64,000 bases of DNA from Elgaria multicarinata webbii. Taxonomy: Eukaryota > Chordata > Lepidosauria > Squamata > Anguidae. The stretch lies in NCBI RefSeq assembly GCF_023053635.1, contig NC_086188.1:74501-138500 (forward strand), in the 5' to 3' direction. Within the stretch, counting starts at the first letter, position 1, and the number at the start of each line of letters is the position of its first letter. Below the pieces are notes generated by a model that saw only the letters and a list, made by a program, of their open reading frames with translations, searched no databases and was not told the DNA's origin. Below are positions 35,718 through 62,947 of the stretch, one piece after another. The position numbers and the translations under genes were made by a program.

Positions 35718-35861
35718 CTTGTCAGCAAAGGCCATGAGGCCATAGTCGGTCTTGCCCTGGATTGCCCGGCCCATGCCCTGCGCTGCGTGCCACATGGCAT
35801 CAAAGGCCAGGAAGTTGTTCTCATGGATTTGGAACTGGTCCCTCTGGTGCTCCAGCCAGGC
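35718..35861 (-). pseudogene. ERCC2: Isolated ERCC2 (XPD helicase) exon, decayed
   Basis: The minus strand encodes 48 codons that align end to end with the vertebrate XPD motif VI exon: '[18 protein letters not shown]', then '[18 protein letters not shown]'. XPD from memory has 'RDQFQIRENDFLTFDAMR' and '[18 protein letters not shown]'. A polypyrimidine-poor 'ctatccccag' acceptor and a 'gtgtgt' donor flank it, so it came from genomic DNA and not from an mRNA copy. I count 11 changes, four of them losses of Arg, including the motif VI Arg (R to Q). The pattern fits CpG decay of a non-functional duplicate. No neighbouring ERCC2 exon was recognised. A divergent functional paralog is unlikely but not excluded. 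Confidence 0.8.
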
Positions 35862-36099
35862 CTGGGGATAGAAGAGAACAAGAGCTTCCTACCCATGTGT
35901 GTGTGTGCGTGTGTGGGTCCTCTTCCTGCTCTTCCTCTCCCCCCCCCCCCGCCAAACGACTCTTTAAAAAAGAAGTACTTCAAGTGCATTTTCATACAGA
36001 ACACTGTTCACACAGCGGCCACCCAGCTGTCAGCCAGGGACCAACAAAGCAGGACAGGGTGCAACAGCACCTTCCCACCCATGTTCCCCAGCAACTGGT

Positions 36100-37270
36100 A
36101 GCACATAGCCAGCCTTCTCTGAAGGGACCCAGCAGCCACTGTTTGCATCCAGAAGTCCCTGGCTACCCCTTGCAAGCCCCACGCGCGCGCGCGCGCCCTG
36201 CGAGAGCGCAGAGGGAGGAGGCGGAGGCGGCGGCGGAGCGGCGGCGGCGGCAGCAGCTCCCACACTGCCGAGCCAGGCCGGAGAGGTCAGGCGCTGCTCC
36301 TCCGCGCGGCCTCAGCGGTTTCTACCACGGCCAGCTTCCTTTGCCCGCCTGAAGGGGGGGGCGGGGGGCTGTCGCCTCCCCTGCCCTGAAAGAACACAGG
36401 GCGTCTTGCTGCCTCAGCCCAGGAAATAAGGAGTGCCAAGGGGCTTTCGTAGGGGCCTGTGGGGTCCATCCTCACACCCAACATTGGCGCGGTCGGGCGA
36501 CGTCCCGCCTTTTCCTTCCCTCCCTGCCCGGAAGTACCGCCTTCGCCCTCACACCCAACATGGCCGCCTTCAGTGGACGCTCCGCCTTTTCCTTCCCTTA
36601 CTGCCCGGAAGTTCCGCCTTCGCCCTCACACCCAACATGGCCGCCTTCAGTGGACGCTCCGCCTTTTCCTTCCCTCCCTGCCCGGAAGTTCCGCCTTCGC
36701 CCTCACACCCAACATGGCCGCCTTCAGTGGACGCTCCGCCTTTTCCTTCCCTTACTGCCCGGAAGTTCCGCCTTCGCCCTCACACCCAACATGGCCGCCT
36801 TCAGTGGACGCTCCGCCTTTTCCTTCCCTCCCTGCCCGGAAGTACCGCCTTCGCCCTCACACCCAACATGGCCGCCTTCAGTGGACGCTCCGCCTTTTCC
36901 TTCCCTCCCTGCCCGGAAGTACCGCCTTCGCCCTCACACCCAACATGGCCGCCTTCAGTGGACGCTCCGCCTTTTCCTTCCCTCCCTGCCCGGAAGTACC
37001 GCCTTTCCCCCCACCCGCGAGGACTGTGGCCGGAGCGCAGGGGGCAGAGGCTCCTCCTGAGGGACCGTTTGGACCCTTTGGAGGCCGGAGGGGGGGCGGC
37101 CTGTGGTTCTCTGCCTGTGCTTCAGAGAGGGAGCCGCCCCCTCGGGCCTGTGCTTCTGCCCCTTGCCAGCCGCGAGCCCTCGCCGTGGGATGGAGAGGAG
37201 GTCGCCCGCCGGTAAGAGGCCAGCTCCGGCGGGGAGGGTGGAGGGGAGCAGGCAAGCGACGCCTGTTTGT
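36100..37270. promoter_or_regulatory. CpG island with promoter-like minisatellite
   Basis: GC-rich and CpG-rich sequence with a (GC)n tract (36,181-36,196), CGG-rich stretches (36,220-36,255) and the 77 bp minisatellite (36,471-37,005). A possible plus-strand first exon follows: ATG at 37,190 in 'gggatggagagg' and a good donor 'ccg|gtaaga' at 37,212. No downstream exon could be recognised, because satellite-derived sequence starts near 37,262. Promoter activity is inferred from composition and motifs only. Confidence 0.5.
36471..37005. repeat. 77 bp minisatellite, about 7 units
   Basis: The block 'caacatggccgccttcag' starts at 36,556, 36,633, 36,710, 36,787, 36,864 and 36,941, a constant 77 bp spacing. 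A diverged first unit ('caacattggcgcgg') lies at about 36,479. Each unit carries 'CCCGGAAGT' (ETS/GABP-like) and 'AACATGGCCGCC' (YY1-like). Units differ at two places: 'cttactg' versus 'ctccctg', and 'gttccg' versus 'gtaccg'. Because 77 is not a multiple of 3 and the unit has no stop in its plus frames, three overlapping long frames of 166-294 codons arise and should not be taken as proteins. Confidence 0.95.
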
Positions 37271-37505
37271 CCCGTTGTCGTTTGAGATCTGGATGAAGCA
37301 CGTGGTTTCAACACCACCCACCCGCCTGCACCCATCCGTGTGAGTCCACTTTTGGCCAAAAGATGAGTTAACCCTTATACTGGATTTGTGAATGGAGCCT
37401 TTCATGAATGGGCCCCTGTAATTGTAGAAAAAGCCTGAGAAATAGAACACCTTTGTAATCTGTGGTGCTTGATCTGAGCCAGCTGCAGAGGCCTCATCGG
37501 TATAA
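37262..37505 (+). repeat. Detached fragment of the satellite alpha subrepeat
   Basis: 'gagatctggatgaagcacg' through 'ccagctgcagaggcctcat' follows the end of the alpha module (compare 12,670-12,870), including 'gtagaaaaagcctgagaaa'. It is a solitary copy 5.6 kb to the right of the array. Confidence 0.8.
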
Positions 37506-37524
37506 GTCATCTCTATAATTCATT

Positions 37525-37712
37525 GAACAGCATATGCAGAGTTTTTTAACTGACCCTAAAATGGTTGTTTTCAATGGATTTTGACTGTTTTTATGCATTT
37601 TCTGCTTTTAAATTATATTTGTTTTAAACATTCACTGTTTTGTTTTTTGTAAACCACCAAGAGAGCTTCAGCTATGGGGCGGTATATAAATGTAATAAAT
37701 ACAATTAATACA
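37525..37712 (+). mobile_element. L2/CR1-type LINE 3' tail
   Basis: 'gtaaaccaccaagagagctt' and 'ggggcggtatataaatgtaa' followed by a TAAA-like end. Only the 3' UTR remains. Confidence 0.8.
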
Positions 37713-38798
37713 AGGGCGCAGTTATTCCATTACTCACATCAGTCACTCGCATCACATGAAAAAAATATACAGAAAACTTTCAGAAACTGGGCCTACCAAA
37801 ATACATCCACACCAAGATCCAGAAATCAGTCATACTGAAAACATGCACAATTGTCAGGAAATACCTGAATCTGTAAAAGACAGCATGAGTTGGCAATGGC
37901 CTTCGTGTCCATCTAAAAAAAACCCGCCATGAGCCAGAAAGAGGTGATGATCATCATCATCTGTTGCAGGGGGTGAGCATATAAAAAACTATAAATAGGT
38001 GGTAGTTGTAGAATGCAGGAGCTGCTTATTAGAAGAAAAGTTATGCCCTGTGTGCCTGTCCAACAAGTAGTCCAATCAGCAATAAATCAGGGAACTTGGT
38101 ACTTAAAACCCAATGTTAACGATGTTAGCTGTTAGGACGGGAAGTCCAACACATCACATGTTTTGGGCTCTGTTAACTTGGAACCCCCAACCTAGAATCT
38201 TTTCCAAACATATGCCAAAGTTTTGTGCTAGCTTTGTGCCGTTTTGTGCTGCAAACCCTTTTATGCCGCTACCAACAGCTGTGTATTGATACTTCAAGCG
38301 TGGGTTCGTAGTTAACACACCAAAAAATGAACTTTGTCATAGAACCTCCAAACTGGTGCCACTTTTGTGCCGCATCCTGTAGTGTGAAAACAACATACCC
38401 TTAGGTGCAGTGTGGTGAATGAGAGAAAAATCATGTAAAGTCACTGTATAGAAAATAAATATTTGTTAACATTGAATAAAGAAATCTCTTGTAATTCTCC
38501 ACACTGAGTAAAGATAAGTCTTCTAGAAACTCACATATTTTACTATTGACAACTAAGTCAAAACATAAACTTTTCAGTAAAGTGATACTTGCAATGTCAA
38601 CTTCAGGATGGTTCAGGTTCAGTAATCCCTTGGTCTTTTTCATGTGCTGTAAATCATGAGATCACAAATTATTTCTTTGCTTTTGTCTGATAATGATTTC
38701 TTGTTTGTAAGGTCGTTGTACTCTTCCCATGTTCCATCATCCCCTACAGCAATGTGCGACATAATGCCCTATGGCATTCACATTGACAGATGTGTCAT
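37713..38798. other. Non-coding stretch, no gene recognised
   Basis: AT-rich DNA with only short frames. No gene or clear repeat ends were seen. Confidence 0.35.
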
Positions 38799-38953
38799 AG
38801 AATCATAGAATAGCAGAGTTGGAAGGGGCCTACAAGGCCATCGAGTCCAACCCCCTGCTCAACGCAGGAATCCTCCTTAAAGCACACCTGACAGATGGTT
38901 GTCCAGCTGCCTCTTGAAGGCCTCTAGTGTGGGAGAGCCCGCAACCTCCCTAG
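38799..38953 (-). mobile_element. CR1 LINE 3' end fragment
   Basis: 'tcatagaatcatagaatagc' begins a reverse-complement CR1 3' end, continuing through 'ccccctgctcaacgcagga' to 'acctccctaggtaa'. It is cut off where the GC-rich copy C begins. An isolated 'attctatgattctatgattc' at 39,692-39,711 on the plus strand is a similar tail microsatellite. Confidence 0.78.
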
Positions 38954-39650
38954 GTAAGCAGGGGGGGGCATTGCAGGGAAAAACAGGAGAGGATCAGGGG
39001 CAGCACGACGGGAAGAAAGGCAGGGCGCAAGGGGGGCAGGAGGAGCACCACAAGGAGGGGACTCGGGGAGCAGAGGGAGGGCTGGACCAGCAAGCCGAAA
39101 GGGAAAGCGCTGAGGGTAGCAAAAGGTTAGACGACAAGGGACTGGGGGGCGGAGGGAGCGGGGGCAAAGGGGGCTATGAGGGCACGATCCGATGCTGATT
39201 ACTGGGGCGGGTGCCCTGGCCCACGGTCCGGCTGCTCAATTTGTACATCCTGCTGGCCCTGGCCTTTCAGCGGAGATGGGAACTCAAGCACGGCGTCGAG
39301 TGTGAGGCAGCACGCTCGGCCGGCATCGTTTGCAGGCAGCTGCAGCAACAATACCAGCGGGACAGAGAGCGCCTGCCCACGCAGCAGTGGAGACGACGAC
39401 GATGGCCGTGGAAGGGAGGACACCTGCACGCGCCCATCTAACTCCGCCCAAGCGTAGGCACTAAGAATGTATTAGTGAATGTATTACAGGTGAGTCAACC
39501 AACAATTGTATTAGTTAGGGGAACACTCAGGGGGGAGGGTTTGAGCCGTTTGTTTTTGTGATGCGTTTTCGCGATCGGGCATGTATTATGGCGGCCAGGT
39601 GGAAGAGGTGCTTGCACCAATAAAAATTTCTCAGTCCTAAAAATTTCTCA
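38954..39650 (+). mobile_element. Non-LTR retrotransposon 3' end, copy C (Tx1/L1-like)
   Basis: The last ~70 codons of the family ORF lie at 39,211-39,441: 'PWPTVRLLNLYILLALAFQR' aligns with 'PWTTI..RLINLFIITALVYQR' of copy A, and 'LPTQQWRRRRWPWK' aligns with 'MSSAQWQKFWPWKK' of copy B. This copy is much more GC-rich than A and B, so it may be a different subfamily. The 3' end 'ccaataaaaatttctc' is followed by CCCTAA-like sequence. Confidence 0.6.
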
Positions 39651-39691
39651 ACCCTGACCCTAACCCCCTAGCCCCTTAATCCCTTAACCCC
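39650..39691 (+). repeat. Degenerate CCCTAA telomere-like run
   Basis: 'accctgaccctaacccc' followed by 'ccttaatcccttaacccc' gives five to six imperfect CCCTAA units directly after copy C. Confidence 0.6.
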
Positions 39692-39712
39692 ATTCTATGA
39701 TTCTATGATTCT

Positions 39713-40983
39713 AAGAGCCTAGCAGGGCCAGAGAGATGGAGTGGGCGATGAGGACACCTTTTAGGGGCTGGAGTCATGTCTCAGAGGAAATTAGGGTTAA
39801 TAAATGAACCTCCTGCTTGTGAGCTTCCCAAAGACACGTGGCTGGCCACTCTGGGAACAGGGAGTTCTTTGGTCCGATCCTGTACTGCTTTGTTAATGCT
39901 CTTATATGGGAACTCTGGATCAAATTCCACCTCAGCCATGGAGCTTACTGGGTGATCGAGAGCGAGTTACTGGGTCTCAGCCCAGTCTACCTCACTGGGT
40001 TGCTCGGACAACAAAAGCAGGATGACAGCATATAGATTCCCCTGCATGCTCCTTCAAGGAAAGATGGGAGACATTTAAGACAAGTCAGTATTTGCTTTTA
40101 TTTTGTTTATTTATTGCATTCATATCCCACTTTTTTTCCTTTTTCAAGAAGGGCTAAAGCCGCGATGTTGATCTGGCCCACCCAATCTGACCCTCCCAGG
40201 ATCCCCAGATGGCCACAATCCTTCCCTTGGCCCTAACACCTTTTCCCAGCCTGCTGATCTTTGGGTGATTTCCCAGCATTGGACAGCTTTTTTCCTCATT
40301 AGGGTTGAAATGCATCTCCTAAGGCAGCTTACTGCCACGAGGAGCTTGAAGCTAAAATGTAATGGTATGTTCAGCCCACAAGGCCTTCTCTGAAACTGAA
40401 TCTGGCCCTTGGGCTGAAAGAGGCTCAGCATCCCTTTGTTTTAATTGTACAGTAGTATGTTTTTTGAAAATAAAAAAACTCATTCCTAAATGTTGTTTTT
40501 ATTCCTAACAGTATCCCAAACCCTAACACTTGCAGCCATTTGGGAAGGCTGTGTTTGTTTGCAGCTCCTGAGCACAGCAAGGGGAAACAGAAATATCAAC
40601 CCAAGAAACCATAGAAACCCCGAATCCTGATGAAGGGAATCGTGGAGGAAATCATGGAGCATTGGATGATGTCAAAATGAAGAAGTTACCTTGCAACGAA
40701 AATCCATTCCTTGGGGAAATGCAGAATGAAGAACAATAGAAAATGGCCACCTCTGCTGAAGAGTCTGGAAACTCAACCTTTTCACACAGGTCACAGCAGA
40801 GACTGCCCTTGCCGCAGTCTGTGACGACATCGGGAGGAAAGTGTAGCTTAGGTAGACCCTGATCTATCTTGGATTGTAAGATTCCAACTGCACCATCAGT
40901 GAGAGGGCAAGGCGGCATTTGCGCTATATAAAGAGCACTGAGTTTTATGGGCATCAGAAAGAAGAGTTTTGGGGAGTGATATT
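39713..40983. other. Intergenic and likely DDX55 3' flank
   Basis: The stretch at about 39,870-40,030 resembles a decayed SINE. A minus LINE-tail-like block lies at about 40,095-40,150 ('attgcattcatatcccac'). The part next to 40,984 should include the DDX55 3' UTR on the minus strand. A minus-strand AATAAA-like signal is not placed with confidence. Confidence 0.4.
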
Positions 40984-51382
<10,399 letters not shown>

Positions 51383-51600
51383 CGCGCAGGGCTCCGCCTG
51401 GGACAGGCATCCGCCGGCCGGGCCGCCCTCGTGCGGTCCCCCACATGGGACGCGTCCTCCCCTTCAAGCGTCCGGTTGGGAAACCGCGCTCGCGCAACTT
51501 TGGTTCCGCCTCAGCGCCAATGATCCTAGCTGCCTGGGCAGCGCTGCTCCCGCTCCCGCTCCCGCTCCCGCTCCCGCCTCGGCCGCAGCCCCGTCACCGA
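51383..51600 (-). promoter_or_regulatory. DDX55: Probable DDX55 promoter region
   Basis: A GC-rich segment directly upstream of the DDX55 ATG, with no TATA box seen. It includes a (CCCGCT)n run at about 51,547-51,578. A SINE begins about 230 bp upstream of the start codon. The transcription start cannot be fixed from sequence alone. Confidence 0.5.
51547..51578 (+). repeat. (CTCCCG)n short tandem repeat
   Basis: About five copies of a GC-rich hexamer lie in the DDX55 upstream region. Confidence 0.9.
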
Positions 51601-51609
51601 CGAGAGGAA

Positions 51610-51765
51610 GGGCGACATAGTGGTCAGACTGCTGGCCTGGGGCTCCGGAGACCCGGTTCAAGTCCCCATTCGGCCATGGAAACCCACTGGGTGGCTTTGG
51701 GCCAGTCACTGACACTCAGCCGTGCCTGCCTCACAGGGTTGTTATGCAGATGAAAGGGAGGGGGA
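51610..51765 (+). mobile_element. tRNA-derived SINE
   Basis: The A-box-like 'tagtggtcagactgctgg' (51,619) and B-box 'ggttcaagtcc' (51,655-51,665) are followed by the body 'gggccagtcactgacactca' and 'cctcacagggttgttatg'. Related copies are at 52,911 and 62,948. Confidence 0.85.
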
Positions 51766-51788
51766 GGAGGAGGAGGAGGAGGAGGAGG
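51763..51788 (+). repeat. (GGA)n microsatellite
   Basis: A GGA run follows the SINE body, probably grown from its tail. Confidence 0.9.
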
Positions 51789-51924
51789 GTGTAAGCGCCC
51801 GCCGTTAATGATACCTCACACAGCATTTCCCAACCTTGGGTCTGGAGATATTGTTGGACTACACTATCCATCATGCCCAAACAACACGGTCAATGGCTAG
51901 GGATTGTGACCATTTCAGTCCCAG

Positions 51925-52068
51925 AACATCTAGGGCAGCCTTCTCCACCTGGAGCCCTCCAGATCTCTTGGACTGCAACTGATATCATCCCTGTTTTAAT
52001 CTTTGTAAACTGCCCAGAGTGCTTCAGCTATGGGGCGGTCTATAAATGCAATAAATAAACAAATAATC
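51925..52068 (+). mobile_element. Dispersed repeat plus L2/CR1-type LINE tail
   Basis: 'ggcagccttctccacctgga' with 'gccctccagatctcttgga' belongs to the dispersed 'gccctccagatgt' family. It runs into a LINE tail from about 51,990: 'tttgtaaactgcccagagtg' and 'tggggcggtctataaatgca' with a TAAA end. Confidence 0.7.
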
Positions 52069-52440
52069 CTCCAGCCTGAGAGATGCTAGGACTTGCAGTC
52101 CAAGGCATTTGTAGGGGACACGTTGGGTGCAGGCCGATCTAGGGACTCCCGGCTGGGAGAGGCTGCTGTGCGCTAGTACCGCCTTCCTGTAGCAAGTGGA
52201 GGAACTCCCACAATCCTTCAACTTAGGTTCTGCCTGCTGGGGCTGAAGAGGGTTGTAGGTCAAACATCTGGAGGGAATCCAGTGACCTCATTATGTCCTA
52301 CAGAATCCAGGGCAGTGGAGCTGTGGCCTTCCTGGCGTTGGGCTACAGTTCCTATCGCTCAACCACTGGCCATGCTGACTGGGACCCATGGGTGTTGAAG
52401 TACAGCATTGGGAGGGCCACAAGCGCCTCCCTCCAGCTGG
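52069..52440. repeat. Several decayed copies of the 'ggactacaac' dispersed repeat
   Basis: Blocks such as 'tgctaggacttgcagtcca' (52,085) and 'gctacagttcctatcgctca' (52,340) are variants of the same dispersed family. No gene is seen in this intergenic DNA. Confidence 0.5.
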
Positions 52441-52910
52441 CCCTCCCAGCTCCATAGGTAAAACAAATCCATCAAGGTCTGCAAAATGCTGCTAGCCATC
52501 ATGGATAAGCTGGCCTGGGCCATTTTCTTTTTTAACACCAACGAATAGTTGGCACTTTATAATTTAGTGATAAAAGCTGAAGTTGAAACTGGAGAAACAC
52601 TCTGGCCTCTCTCAATGGCCAGGGGCTGCAGGGAGTTGTACCCACAGCCTTCCAGTAAGGAACAGCACCCCAGGTTGGCCCCATCCATACACTAGAGGCA
52701 AACTGGCTTCCCTCCCCCATTGCCTGGAGAAATGCTCTGCTCCAACAGCTGCTTGCCCGGAGATCCAGAAGGCCAAGGGTTGCTGTGTGCGTGTTTGGCA
52801 AGTTTGGTGCGTGCACAGATGGGGGTTACATTATTACTACCTGTTGTAAGCTGTCTAGAGATAATTGACTGACAGATGGGGTTTAAATCTTCAAAATAAA
52901 TATATTCGTG

Positions 52911-53105
52911 ACCAGTGTGGCGTAGTGGTTCAACTGTTGGACTGGGGCTCTGGAGACCTGGGTTCTATTCCCCATTCAGCCACGAAGCTCAGCCCAACCT
53001 CCCTTGCAAGGTTGTTGTAAGGAAAAAATTGGGAAAGCAGGAGGACCATATGCGCCCCCTTGGGTTCCTTGCATGAGGAAGTGAGGCAGGATATATATAA
53101 AATAA
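52911..53105 (+). mobile_element. tRNA-derived SINE
   Basis: The A-box-like 'tagtggttcaactgttgg' (52,923-52,940) and B-box 'ggttctattcc' (52,960-52,970) are followed by 'cctcccttgcaaggttgttg' and the tail 'gcaggatatatataaaat'. It belongs to the same family as the copy at 51,610. Confidence 0.88.
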
Positions 53106-54537
53106 TTTCTAAAAATAATTAAATAATCTGTTTTTTACCCTTCTCCAAACTTTTGAAATAGGACTGGGTGTACAGCTTACTTTCTTCCATGGGACGTGAA
53201 AAGGGGGGGGGGGGGAAGTCCCTTGAAAATAAATGTGAAACTGAGTAGGCTTTTTGATCATCGTCATCCCACAAAACCCAAAGAGTTTCCACATAAGGAT
53301 GCTGGGGGCGGAAGGTTGAAAGAAAAATGCTCTTGAATATGCAAGACAAGCATCAAGCGCATGCTCTCTCTCTCTTTTTTAAAGAAGGTGTTTATTTATC
53401 AAATCTGGCCATATTTCAAGCACTCTTTAAGGTACATCTTCTAAATCAAATTCCACTTGTCTCACACACGGAGTTGGCGTACGGCAGCTGCACTGAGATG
53501 GAGACGGACGCCCATACCATTTGAATAACGGGTGTTCTGGTCCACCTGAGGCTGAAAAGGATTACTTGGACCATGAAAACTTGTAACAAATTTTAATTAA
53601 ATTAAATTTGGTACAAAACTCTTTATGTGTTACCGATAGAATGCCCCCCCCCTTTGAAAATAACCCATTCCCACCCGCCCCCAAAATTACAACCAATATA
53701 CATCAGTCCAATATACATTAGCCACAACATAATCTTGGATCAGCACCCCGCTCCCGTAGACAGATGCGGCGATTTTTAAACCCATCATCCAGATAGCAAG
53801 AAGAAAAATAGTTTGTACAAAAGCTGAAGACAGCATGTGTTTGGAGAGAGAAAAGGAGAAAATATACCTCAAGATAGCCTAATTGGGAGTGCCAAGTCAG
53901 CCTAATTGGGAGCGCCAAGTCCTTTCTTGAAAAAGGTTCCTGTTTTTAACAACAGTCCAACAAGAAACTCAACAGATATAGTACGGAGTTACAGGGACAG
54001 CTACAGCTCTGGAGGTTTTTCCTGCAATGCTATTAAATGCACAAGAGCCCCTTGGGAAGATTCACCAGCAAGGAAAAAACAGCACCCGTTTCATTTTTCT
54101 CCGCCATGTACAAGGCACAGGGGTCTCCCTCACAAAACAGGTGTGTACAATCCCTGTGTTGCTGTGACCCCATAACAGCCTATCTGCTGCTCTTTTAATA
54201 TATATGTGAACTGCATAGCTTGGTCATAACTTCCCTCCCCACCCTCCAAATCGTTAACCCTTTGGCATCAAGAACCAGCATCCTGAACACTAGTTCTACA
54301 ATAATGCTAAACACCCAGGGAGCTCTGTGGCTGTAAGCAAAACGGGGCAGAGATTATATTCAGCCAAGTAGTTTCCATAGACAGCTTCTGCCTGGTTCAC
54401 CGGTTTGACAGCTAAGACCACATGGCTAACTGACAAGAGAAGTATTGTTGTAGTTTCAGCTCTAATTAAAACAAAAAAAATGGAGGGGGGAAACCAGTGA
54501 AATTACAGTGGAAGTATTGGAATTCTTAAATAAGCCA

Positions 54538-54555
54538 CCTAACCCTAACCCTAAC
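54538..54555 (+). repeat. Interstitial telomere-like repeat, three units
   Basis: 'cctaaccctaaccctaac' is three perfect CCCTAA-phase units. If the TMED2 3' UTR extends this far, the mRNA would contain the G-rich TTAGGG strand. Confidence 0.85.
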
Positions 54556-54955
54556 AGGACTGACAGCTGGTTTCAGTGTGCCTGAACAAGAACATGCCTG
54601 TTTCTTTGTGGACATAGTGGCAGATTTGCTTAGAATCATGGCAGGTGCATGTCATAGTTGCTCCCTATCTAAAGTAGAGAAGAAATTCCTCAATAGTTAG
54701 AGTATTCCCACAGGTTTAAAGGGTGTTACATAAAAGCTTCTTTTAGGATCTTGTACCCTTTCGCCTACACAAAACAGCCTTTCATTACGCCAACAACAAC
54801 AAAACGGAAAGGAGGGGGGAGAGAAAAGAATCAAGAAAGTTTAAGATGACTGACAGCATTTAAAACCCACTTTTGCAATTTTAGATGAAATCACTTTGGT
54901 TTGTGAGTCTGCCAATTTCAGTGAATAACTCTCAGCCACATATTTCAATACAGAA

Positions 54956-54978
54956 ACTCTCTCTCTCTCTCTCTCTCT
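54956..54978 (+). repeat. (TC)n microsatellite
   Basis: About 11 TC dinucleotides, within the probable TMED2 3' UTR. Confidence 0.95.
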
Positions 54979-55123
54979 AAAAATTAAGCTAAGAAAAAAT
55001 GTATAGCTCAGAATGGAGGGATAAAGAAAACTAAGTGATTTTTGCAACCAAGTTGTTTGATAGAAGCAGTGAATGGAGACTCTGGGATCATTGGAAAAGG
55101 GGGGGTGTGCGGGTGGAGTTTGA

Positions 55124-61873
<6,750 letters not shown>

Positions 61874-62364
61874 GGCGGCGGCGGCGACGAGGGAGGGAGG
61901 ACGGACGGGGGAGGAGGCGGCGGCGGCGTCGAGCGGGGCGGGCGGAGGGGGGCGGTCAGGCCGGCGGGCGCGCGGGCGACTGCCAACGGGCAGAGCGAAC
62001 GGACTTCGGCGAGAGAGCGCTTCCGGCCCTCGCCACGCCCCTTCCGGGGCACGGGGCCCTCGCTCATAGGCCCTCGCCGGGCCCGATGCCACGTACAGGA
62101 CAAGCTGGGGACTATGGCGGCCGTCGAGGGCAATCCGGGGAGGCGAACGGGCGGCGCCGAGCTGCGAGGCGCGCGCCGATTGGACGCGAGAGGGGAAGGA
62201 GGGAGGGGGACGCGAGCGGGAGTGGACGGTGGCCTCGCAAGCCCAATCCGCGCGTGGTATCACGACCTGGGCTCGGGAGGAGCGGCGATGGCGGTCGCGT
62301 GGGGACATTCCTGGGCTATGGGCAAGTTGCGGGGCGCTTTACCCGCAAGAGCGCCCCGAAGTGC

Positions 62365-62583
62365 TGCCCCAGTCTGGTGCCCTCCAGATGTGTTGGACTA
62401 CAACTACTATCTCCTCTGGCTGGGGATGATGGGATTCATAACCCAGCACATGCAGAAAGGTACCCAGGACTGGCAGCCTTCCCCGAATGCGCGCCCTCCA
62501 GGTGTGTTGGACTACAACAGCCATGTTGGCTGGGGATGATGGGAGCTGTAGTTCAACATGCTTTAGGTTGGGGAAGGCTGGAG
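62365..62583 (+). repeat. Two adjacent copies of the 'ggtgccctccagatgt' dispersed repeat
   Basis: 'ctggtgccctccagatgtgt' at 62,373 and 'gcgccctccaggtgtgttgg' at 62,491 each run into 'ggactacaac' and 'ctggggatgatggga'. The second ends 'ttggggaaggctgg'. Confidence 0.75.
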
Positions 62584-62947
62584 TCAAGGAAGTCTGTTTC
62601 TAGAGCTCCAGTTTCAGGGGGAGCAAAGGAAGAAAAATCCCAACAAGCGCCTTGTGCTGCTGCCTGGAAGAGAGCCGGTTGAGCAGCATAGCGGTCAGAC
62701 CCACCTTAGCCTCACTGCAGAAGCCCTCTGCTTGCGACCAGTTCAGTCCTCGGTCTCTTTCCTGACAGCCTGCTGCGTGAGGAAAGAAATGGGCCTGGCA
62801 AAAAGAGAGAAGAAAGGGGCAAACCGCCTCCGTTTGCCTCTGGCCATGCCCACCACTGGCTTCAGCCCGCTCACTGCTGGCAGGCGACCCTAGACAGATG
62901 ACCCATGAAGGAACGCAGCCCTTGACGGAAAATGGTTGCTCACCCCG
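62584..62947. other. Upstream flank, no gene recognised
   Basis: No supported feature was seen. Confidence 0.3.

Larger units (their letters stand above)
53390..55123 (-). other. TMED2: Probable TMED2 3' UTR
   Basis: Downstream of the TMED2 stop the minus strand has no other gene. A minus-strand AATAAA (plus 'tttatt', about 53,391-53,396) could end the transcript. The stretch holds a (TC)n run at 54,956-54,978 and a short telomere-like run at 54,538-54,555. The exact end is inferred. Confidence 0.45.

Noticed and set aside
36471-37005. CRISPR array
   Set aside because: The repeats are contiguous 77 bp units without unique spacers, in a vertebrate genome.
36433-37343. Three overlapping plus-strand open frames of 166-294 codons
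   Set aside because: They are the three reading frames of a 77 bp repeat that has no stop codon. The proteins are the same peptide set cycling through frames.
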